Shown piece after piece: positions 31,516 through 36,712 of a stretch of 36,712 nucleotides of DNA. The translations under genes were made by a program, and so were the position numbers. The notes beneath the pieces were generated by a model. The model was given only the letters and a program-made list of their open reading frames with translations, did not search any database and had not been told where the DNA came from. Every line of letters starts with the position of its first letter. The first letter of the stretch is position 1. This stretch comes from a virus, in IMG/VR virus record IMGVR_UViG_3300033998_000048, positions 1 through 36,712 of that record; one strand, 5' to 3'.

Positions 31516-32088
31516 TTAGAGTGGAATTTTTAAACCACCGGCTCCAAACAGGAACACGCTCAGCTCGTCCACCATTTCTTTTTCCCATCTGCGCAAGGTA
31601 CTTTCGCTTATATGAAGCGTTTCTGCAATATATTGTAGTCGCTGCTGCCATTCCTGCTTACTGATTTCCTTATCGATGTAAAGCATTTTGAGGGCTTCGA
31701 ATTTTTCAGGCTGTTTTTTTCGGTTCATCTTGGCTCTTAAAAGGTCCATGCATGTATCGATATGGGAAATCATTATAAGTGTAACCACCCTGCTTCGTTT
31801 TATGGATTCGATAAAGATCTCTTCGCCATCGGTCCTTTTTATGTTTACGTGCCGGTCGTCTATTTCGACGGAGATAATATCTTCGGCCCTATACTTTGCA
31901 TTATCATAGTGCTCCTTAAGGTCTGTATAGTGGTTTAGAAGCACTCGTGTATTATGAAGGATTGCCTTTTTCTGCTGCTTCTTCTCTTCCTCCTTATACT
32001 GTCTTATCGCCTCCATGGCCGCAGCTTTAGCAATTTCATTGACATCCTGCGCAGATGATGTCTGGTTCTGGTTTCTTGTTTTGCTCAT
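31516..32088 (-). CDS. Putative late transcription regulator (ArpU/RinA-like)
   Basis: This 190-residue protein ends in a helix-turn-helix-like segment, LQYIAETLHISESTLRRWEK, followed by a short hydrophobic tail. The middle contains a HVNIKRTDGEEIFIESIKRS strand set and an RSRVVTLIMISHIDTCMDLL helix. Size, C-terminal HTH and position just before the late promoter and terminase genes fit ArpU/RinA-type sigma-like regulators, but sequence identity is not obvious to me. ATG 32088 has GGCGGTGG upstream; GTG 32097 is an alternative. The gene start overlaps the helicase gene end. Confidence 0.6.
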   Translation of the reverse strand: MSKTRNQNQTSSAQDVNEIAKAAAMEAIRQYKEEEKKQQKKAILHNTRVLLNHYTDLKEHYDNAKYRAEDIISVEIDDRHVNIKRTDGEEIFIESIKRSRVVTLIMISHIDTCMDLLRAKMNRKKQPEKFEALKMLYIDKEISKQEWQQRLQYIAETLHISESTLRRWEKEMVDELSVFLFGAGGLKIPL

Positions 32089-33859
32089 TCTTACCACCGC
32101 CTTTTTCGACTTTATTATAGCACGTTTTCAAACGCTCAACTATTTTGTTCATGTGCTGCGTGGCTACACTTTGCGCTATTGCCCTGTCTTCTTCTGTTTC
32201 TTCCTTATCTCCCATGATACCGACAAATTGACTGACCTTCAATCCGAGGAATTCCTGTATTGTTTCATCGGTTCCCTCTTCAGCTACAAGATAGTAACAC
32301 AGCACGCTATCTTTCTGCCCCATCCTGTGCGCCCTGTCTTCCGCCTGGCTGTGAACCGCAGGTGACCAGTCAAGCTCCCCGAACACTACGCATGTGGCTC
32401 TCTGTAGGTTTAGTCCCGCTGCTGCCCTTAAGCTTATCAAACAAACGTTCGTTTCTCCACTCATGAATGCTTGCTCTGATCTGTTCTTTTCTTTTGTATC
32501 CTGCCGGCCGGTAATCTCCACTGGGTTATAATCCTTTAATTCCTGTTGGTAAATATCAAATACTGCATGATGGTATGCGAACAGTAGTACTGCCTCTCCC
32601 GCATCCAATAACATTTTAACAAAAGCACAGACATACGGTGCTTTCGCGATTCCTATTGCCTGTCGGCTTTCTCCTACAATATCCCTGATCATTCGTCCTT
32701 TCTCGAAGTGATCTGAAATCCCGTCTATCTGCTTTGCTTTGTCTATTGCTCCCTGAATAAGCTCGCCATACCTCCCGCTGTCGAAGTCTACAGTCTGCAC
32801 AACCCTTCTCTTTGGAGGCAGCTCATTCAATACCTGTTCTTTGGTCCTGCGTATTAGAAGCCCCTCTCTTTTTAAATAGCTTCCCAATAGATCCGGCTTT
32901 TTGACAACATCGCTTCCGTATCCGTGGCACCACTCCCTTGTGAAGCTATCCCAGTCTCCAAGGCAGTGGTACTCAATAATATTAAGCACGTGCCATATCT
33001 CGCCACCCCGGTTGTATATCGGTGTTCCAGATAAGCCTATAACATATGGAACACCAGAGCTTAGCAAGGATGCTGCGCTGTATTTTTCTGTTTTACCATG
33101 GCGTAGTTCTTGGATTTCATCAAATATCACCGCTTGGAAGCCAACCTCGGGAAGTACATCCTTCCACCCTCTTAATAACAGGTAATGAATAAGATAGACG
33201 CTTGCTTCTGGGAGCCGGTACGGTTTAAGCCCTTTTATGGTATGTACTGCATTTTCTGCGTTTTGCTGCAGCAGTGAGATTTGACCTTTATCCGGGAGTC
33301 TGACAAACCGCTCTATTTCGCGTTGCCAATTTTTTATGAGGTGTGGTGGTGCTACAATCAGCGCCGGGTATGCTTTCTTAGTAGCAAGGAAGGCGAGGGC
33401 CTGGACTGTTTTCCCAAGGCCCATCTCATCTGCCAGGAGAGTCCTCTCGTTGTTTATCAGGAATGCCAGCCCTTCCTTCTGGAATTCTTTTAGTTCTCCT
33501 TTGAATTCTAGGGGCGGCGGAGTAATCTTTTGTGGCTGTTTTAGTAGCTCCTGTCTCCTAATAGCGTACTGCACTGCATCTTGATAGCTTTTCTTCCATC
33601 TTCCCTGGTCTTTTATTTCTAACGGGTACCGCAACATCAACCAGTTAAGATCTGCTACTATCCTTTTGTTATTCGGGAACCTTGCCTTTCCTGCCCCCAT
33701 GCTGTTACTGCCTGGGAATAGTCTTTTTGCCAGTTCGACTACACATGGCTCCCCCTCTATGATCCAGCTTTTGACCTCTCCGTCAGTAATGACAGGTCGC
33801 AGTACTCCATAGTAATGTTCTGCTTCATTGACTTCTTGTAGATATGCCGGTATGCTCAT
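32036..33859 (-). CDS. SNF2-family DNA helicase/ATPase
   Basis: From the ATG at 33859 this is a 607-residue protein. It has superfamily 2 motifs in order: DEMGLGKTVQALAFLA (Walker A), LIVAPPHLIKNWQREI (Ia), FDEIQELRHG (II, DEIQ in place of DEAH), GLSGTPIYNRGGEIW (III), and QAEDRAHRMGQKD (VI). The N-terminal 130 residues are a basic region often seen in phage SNF2 proteins. Such enzymes translocate on duplex DNA and take part in replication or recombination. The start overlaps the stop of the nuclease gene by 4 bp (ATGA), so the two are translated together. Confidence 0.93.
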   Translation of the reverse strand: MSIPAYLQEVNEAEHYYGVLRPVITDGEVKSWIIEGEPCVVELAKRLFPGSNSMGAGKARFPNNKRIVADLNWLMLRYPLEIKDQGRWKKSYQDAVQYAIRRQELLKQPQKITPPPLEFKGELKEFQKEGLAFLINNERTLLADEMGLGKTVQALAFLATKKAYPALIVAPPHLIKNWQREIERFVRLPDKGQISLLQQNAENAVHTIKGLKPYRLPEASVYLIHYLLLRGWKDVLPEVGFQAVIFDEIQELRHGKTEKYSAASLLSSGVPYVIGLSGTPIYNRGGEIWHVLNIIEYHCLGDWDSFTREWCHGYGSDVVKKPDLLGSYLKREGLLIRRTKEQVLNELPPKRRVVQTVDFDSGRYGELIQGAIDKAKQIDGISDHFEKGRMIRDIVGESRQAIGIAKAPYVCAFVKMLLDAGEAVLLFAYHHAVFDIYQQELKDYNPVEITGRQDTKEKNRSEQAFMSGETNVCLISLRAAAGLNLQRATCVVFGELDWSPAVHSQAEDRAHRMGQKDSVLCYYLVAEEGTDETIQEFLGLKVSQFVGIMGDKEETEEDRAIAQSVATQHMNKIVERLKTCYNKVEKGGGKNEQNKKPEPDIICAGCQ

Positions 33860-34233
33860 ATTGCTATCCCCCACAGTTTCTGCAAACCAAAAGCTATGCA
33901 CGGTTTGCCTTTGATGGTCTTTGGTATATTGAGGCTGGTTTCTATACACAAAATTACTGCCTTTACCTGGCTATGCTTTGCATATCTCTCCAACTGTGAA
34001 ATAACCTGTGCTTTGTTAGGTTTCCCCTTTTTAACCTCAATTGCAATTCCGTGTTCAGTCAGAAAATCTACGCGGTTCCTTGGTCCTAATTGATATTCCC
34101 TTTCGTATCCAATCCCCGCCGTATCAAGTATTTTTGCTATCTGGTTCTGCAATTCGTATTCCATGGTGACTTTGTCTACCCTTAATCTTTTTAATGTTGT
34201 TACCACTGCCGTTAATTCCTCTTCCTGATTCAT
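33856..34233 (-). CDS. Small PD-(D/E)XK nuclease (VRR-NUC-like)
   Basis: From the ATG at 34233 (GGAGGGAA upstream) this is a 125-residue protein. After an N-terminal helix it shows a PD-(D/E)XK core: YELQNQIAKILDTAGIGYER, then RNRVDFLTEHGIAIEVKKGK with D, E and K in the catalytic positions, and a KAQVISQLERYAKHS helix with the Q that often contacts DNA. It is probably a structure-specific nuclease that works with the SNF2 helicase, to which it is coupled by a 4-bp overlap. A longer start at 34260 is less likely. Confidence 0.85.
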   Translation of the reverse strand: MNQEEELTAVVTTLKRLRVDKVTMEYELQNQIAKILDTAGIGYEREYQLGPRNRVDFLTEHGIAIEVKKGKPNKAQVISQLERYAKHSQVKAVILCIETSLNIPKTIKGKPCIAFGLQKLWGIAI

Positions 34234-34562
34234 CTTTCGATTCCCTCCTTTATGTAGCACACCTTTATTCCGATCTCAGTTGCTCTCTTAATTTCATCCT
34301 TCATGCCTTCTGATATGGTGTCGCCAAAAACCCAGAGTTCATGACACACGGTTTCGAGAAGTCGCATGCCCATTTCCATTCCATCCTTACGATCCTCTGG
34401 TATATTGTCATCCATAAAGGTGGTAAAATACAGGTGAGGAGCTATCGGTATGTGCCCAGCCTTCTGGACAAATCTGCAGTATTTTTTTGCTTTTTCGATA
34501 TTAGCTTCTATGTTTCCACGTAATGGCGAACACACATAAACTATCTTCTTTGCTGTGTACAT
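34230..34562 (-). CDS. DUF4406/DUF7768-like nucleotide-related protein
   Basis: This 110-residue protein starts KIVYVCSPLRG, the strand and loop of DUF4406 and nucleoside 2-deoxyribosyltransferase-like proteins. It continues with NIEKAKKYCRFVQKAGHIPI, HLYFTTFMDD and ELWVFGDTISEGMKDEI, all conserved in that fold. Phage members may remodel nucleotide pools, but activity is not proven. It overlaps the nuclease gene by 4 bp. Confidence 0.82.
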   Translation of the reverse strand: MYTAKKIVYVCSPLRGNIEANIEKAKKYCRFVQKAGHIPIAPHLYFTTFMDDNIPEDRKDGMEMGMRLLETVCHELWVFGDTISEGMKDEIKRATEIGIKVCYIKEGIER

Positions 34563-34581
34563 GAAACCTCCACTTCCTTCG

Positions 34582-34839
34582 TTAAATCATTGATTCTTCA
34601 TGGATAACTTTTTTTGCCCTATTGTATCTCTTTGAAACAGCATGTTCCGATAAACCCAAAATCTCTCCTATCTCTTTATTAGTCAAACCTTTATACCTCA
34701 AACGCAATACTTCAATGCTGATATCCTTGCTTCTTTGTCGTGTCCTATGTTTGTAACCCTTATCTAACCACTCAAAAGCCTCTTCTGGTGTACATCCTGT
34801 CAGTATTGCTAATACTAAAGCATAATAGTTCTCTTCCAT
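34582..34839 (-). CDS. Small helix-turn-helix protein
   Basis: This 85-residue protein has a C-terminal sigma-70 region 4/LuxR-type HTH: IEVLRLRYKGLTNKEIGEIL then GLSEHAVSKRYNRAKKVI. The N-terminal 30 residues contain a helix with EENYYALVLAILTGCTPEEAF. It is probably a DNA-binding regulator of the early region. GAGGTATTGCT lies ahead of the ATG. Confidence 0.75.
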   Translation of the reverse strand: MEENYYALVLAILTGCTPEEAFEWLDKGYKHRTRQRSKDISIEVLRLRYKGLTNKEIGEILGLSEHAVSKRYNRAKKVIHEESMI

Positions 34840-34860
34840 AGCAATACCTCACTTCCGTAC

Positions 34861-35106
34861 TTATTCCGGTATACCAATATAATGGGGCAGTGCTGGAACA
34901 TATCCGTTCTCTTTCGCGTATTGGTCTATGTCAATGATTCCGTCTACAGTCTTTATAAGCACTACCGTCCTTTCTACGCAGCGCATGTCTTTCCACAATT
35001 CCTTGGTTGCATAATTACCGAATGTATAAACTAGCCTGTAATACTGAGATTTATGCTTCCCTCTTCGCCTTATGAAATATCTTACTCTCGTGGCGTTCCT
35101 ATTCAT
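34861..35106 (-). CDS. Hypothetical small basic protein
   Basis: This 81-residue protein has a very basic N-terminus (RVRYFIRRRGKHKSQYYRLV), then beta strands (ERTVVLIKTVDGIIDIDQYA) and a Tyr/Pro-rich end. GGGAGGAA precedes the ATG, which overlaps the stop of the open frame upstream. No recognised family; it could bind nucleic acid. Confidence 0.65.
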   Translation of the reverse strand: MNRNATRVRYFIRRRGKHKSQYYRLVYTFGNYATKELWKDMRCVERTVVLIKTVDGIIDIDQYAKENGYVPALPHYIGIPE

Positions 35107-35380
35107 CTTCTGATTCCTCCCTCATTGAGTTGCTGATAAATTTTCTTTCAATAAACATCATGTCAAATATGCTTAATTGTCCATTCGGGAACCGTACAGG
35201 GCGATCATCAGGCAGAAGAATAATAAACTTTTCTTCTGGTTTTGGAATTGGTGGATCCAAATAAATTTTTCTATGAAGTACTTCACAGTATATGTATGTC
35301 CTATCGCTCCACCCGCCGCCCTCCTGCCATGCCCCTTTGTAATGGCAACACCCGCCGTATGGCTCTGCGTTACAACTCAG
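35099..35380 (-). CDS. Open frame with Cys/His cluster lacking a standard start (possible frameshifted gene)
   Basis: A minus frame is open from a stop near 35383 to a TAG at 35099-35101. It encodes about 93 residues with a Cys-rich start (CNAEPYGGCCHYKGAWQEGG), YIYCEVLHRKIYLDPPIPKP and LLPDDRPVRFPNGQLSIFDM. There is no ATG, GTG or TTG near its upstream end; only CTG at 35380 fits, or TTG further in. It is in the +1 frame relative to the small gene at 35370-35456, whose stop lies within its start. A frameshift, sequencing error or a rare start is possible. Confidence 0.45.
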   Translation of the reverse strand: MSCNAEPYGGCCHYKGAWQEGGGWSDRTYIYCEVLHRKIYLDPPIPKPEEKFIILLPDDRPVRFPNGQLSIFDMMFIERKFISNSMREESEDE

Positions 35381-35456
35381 TCATTTTCCTGAGCTTTACG
35401 GCTTGTTCATGGATCCTCTTTTCGTTTTCACTTTTTCTGCAGTTACGCTTTTTCAT
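35370..35456 (-). CDS. Very small basic peptide (28 aa)
   Basis: ATG at 35456 is preceded by AAAGGAGGATATGC, an excellent ribosome site. The frame runs 28 codons (MKKRNCRKSENEKRIHEQAV then KLRKMTEL) to TAA at 35370. It may be a real peptide, or the 5' end of a gene continued in the frame at 35099-35380 by a +1 frameshift. The strong ribosome site favours translation; the function is unknown. Confidence 0.5.
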   Translation of the reverse strand: MKKRNCRKSENEKRIHEQAVKLRKMTEL

Positions 35457-35479
35457 GCATATCCTCCTTTTTTTGCGTA

Positions 35480-36610
35480 CTAAAACAAACAACACTGCTG
35501 ATAATTTTCTAATGTTGAAATATATTCATCTTCCCAAGCCACACCAATGTAATCTAATACTCTACCCCAACCGAATTTTTCTCCTGTCTTTTCATCTGTG
35601 CAGCATCTGTACATCCAATACTCCCACTCTTTAGGGTTATCTTCTCTGAGCCTATCAAATCTGTGGGGACGCTTTTCAAGATGAATTCCAAACCCACACA
35701 TGCTGCAGCCGGTCCGCTGTGCCCTGGTAGTGTATAACTTGCCATCTTTGTCCCTTTCGATTGTTCCGTATATTTCCGGCACCGGAACGTCCAACTCTAA
35801 AGCAAGCTGTAAAATATCCTGTCGATTGAATATGGCAAATGGAGCGGAGCGAATTACAGTTTTACCAAAGTAATTGCAACCGTTTATCATAAGTGACTTC
35901 TGTCTCCGCCCCCCCTCAGAAGCCATAAGTCCAAGAAATGGTACACTATTATGCTCCTTTGCCCAATCATCGCAAGGTTTCTCTTTGAGGTAGTAGCAGC
36001 ATTTGGCAGATACCTTAAAAGGTGCAATTTGATAATTAACGCCTTCGTTTTCGTTTTCATAGCCCGCGAATAAATTAAGCCACTTTTGCGCCAGTTTCAT
36101 TCTTGTGCCTTTGCGATTGCCTCCATATTCTCCTGTCTCCCCCGTTATAATTGCATGTCTTATGGTAGCGTTCTTTTCTGTAGGATTCTGCAAATGCTCA
36201 ATTTTTGAAGCTATTTCTTTTGAGAGAACAGGAAACCCGAATTCCTGGATAACCTGTGTTTTGTTCCAATGAGTACCATCGTCACGTAGAGCAGACGATA
36301 ATCTTATAATTCCAAGTTGCTCATGCACTCTCTGAATGCTTCTATCCTCAAGGTATGAAACTGATATGCCAGGAACATCTATACCGATGCTTTTGAGAAA
36401 AATATACAAAGTAATGCTGTCCAGACCTCCAACGGATACATGACAATTCAAGCCACGTTTTTCACATTCGTTTACAAATTCCCAAGCCCTTGTGTAAGCA
36501 TAATTTTTCTTGAAAGTATATGGCTGTTGTTGCTTAGCCCTAAAATCAGCTATTTTCTTGTCTGCACCAATTTGCTTCATTCTCTCAATAACATTTTGGC
36601 CCAAAATCAT
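35480..36610 (-). CDS. PAPS-reductase-like PP-loop protein
   Basis: This 376-residue protein belongs to the phosphoadenosine-phosphosulfate reductase-like (PP-loop ATPase) family. The nucleotide loop reads VSVGGLDSITLYIF near residue 58, a variant of SGGKDS in which the lysine is replaced by L. A C-terminal Cys pair, RTGCSMCGFGIHLEK near residue 315, precedes HRFDRLREDNPKEWEYWM, and the protein ends in a CC pair. Members in phages are often annotated as PAPS reductase or DndC-like, but no other Dnd genes are seen here, so a DNA-modification role is unproven. AAGGAGGTAG precedes the ATG. Confidence 0.83.
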   Translation of the reverse strand: MILGQNVIERMKQIGADKKIADFRAKQQQPYTFKKNYAYTRAWEFVNECEKRGLNCHVSVGGLDSITLYIFLKSIGIDVPGISVSYLEDRSIQRVHEQLGIIRLSSALRDDGTHWNKTQVIQEFGFPVLSKEIASKIEHLQNPTEKNATIRHAIITGETGEYGGNRKGTRMKLAQKWLNLFAGYENENEGVNYQIAPFKVSAKCCYYLKEKPCDDWAKEHNSVPFLGLMASEGGRRQKSLMINGCNYFGKTVIRSAPFAIFNRQDILQLALELDVPVPEIYGTIERDKDGKLYTTRAQRTGCSMCGFGIHLEKRPHRFDRLREDNPKEWEYWMYRCCTDEKTGEKFGWGRVLDYIGVAWEDEYISTLENYQQCCLF

Positions 36611-36639
36611 CTACCTCCTTATTTCACATAATAATCACA

Positions 36640-36712
36640 TTACGACTCACTTCTTAGTTTCAGTACCTCACACACCAGGTCCATATCGCTTCCTACTACC
36701 TGCCGCACGCCA
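36640..36712 (-). CDS. C-terminus of an upstream gene, partial
   Basis: A minus frame is open from the window edge to TAA at 36640-36642, giving about 24 residues, VRQVVGSDMDLVCEVLKLRS then ES. Its spacing to the next gene (about 30 nt with a ribosome site) fits the end of an upstream coding sequence. Too short to name. Confidence 0.4.
   Translation of the reverse strand, partial: GVRQVVGSDMDLVCEVLKLRSES

Noticed and set aside
35480-36610. DndC of a phosphorothioation system
   Set aside because: No dndB, dndD, dndE or restriction partner is found in the window, and the PP-loop is a variant; only the broad family is supported.

Overview
The window is a near-continuous slice of a myovirus-type prophage or phage genome from a low-to-mid GC Gram-positive host, most likely a clostridial Firmicute. 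The evidence is the PBSX/skin-like (Xkd) morphogenesis gene order, strong AGGAGG-type ribosome binding sites, short overlaps between genes, and one-sided coding. Every gene I can support is on the minus strand, so transcription runs from high to low coordinates.

In transcription order: (1) 36712-31516 is an early or regulatory block: the tail of an unknown gene, a PAPS-reductase-like PP-loop protein, small hypotheticals, an HTH protein, a DUF4406-like protein, a small PD-(D/E)XK nuclease, an SNF2-family helicase and a putative ArpU/RinA-like late regulator. (2) 31425-31236 is a control region with a consensus sigma-A promoter (TTGACA-17-TATGAT), an inverted repeat overlapping its -10 box, and a structured leader that may act as a terminator. 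(3) 31235-27353 holds a ParB/DNA methyltransferase fusion, small and large terminase and a small hypothetical. (4) 27352-19229 is the head module: portal, MuF-like protein, an ADP-ribosyltransferase, an XkdF protease/HAD/JAMM fusion, a scaffold-like protein, a decoration-like protein and the major capsid protein, with two tRNA-like RNA elements between genes. (5) 19206-13571 covers neck proteins, tail sheath, tail tube and a tail chaperone with a -1 frameshift extension. (6) 13555-3918 holds the tape measure protein and the baseplate and tail-fibre genes. (7) 3913-924 is a complete diversity-generating retroelement (DGR). (8) 924-1 starts the lysis module with an XhlA-like membrane protein and an amidase endolysin cut by the window edge.

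The main find is the DGR. A formylglycine-generating-enzyme-fold (C-type-lectin-like) target protein carries a 112-bp variable repeat (VR, 2825-2936) at its 3' end. It is followed by a 9-bp hairpin with a GGTA loop, an Avd accessory gene, a 112-bp template repeat (TR, 2259-2370) and a reverse transcriptase. TR and VR differ at seven positions, six of which are adenines on the TR coding strand. The TR lies inside the reverse transcriptase open frame, in the same frame as the VR. The system would diversify a probable receptor-binding protein at the tail tip.

A second unusual point is a pair of adjacent head-module genes that share a KYNPYHDRLGRF-type segment of about 40 residues but end in different enzymatic domains: an ADP-ribosyltransferase in one and a JAMM/MPN metalloprotease-like domain in the other, the latter fused behind XkdF and HAD domains. 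This looks like a modular way of loading effectors into the phage head. Other notable features are an exact 615-bp tandem duplication in the tape measure gene (five 41-residue units, doubled), the tail-chaperone frameshift, and the promoter plus structured leader ahead of the morphogenesis genes.
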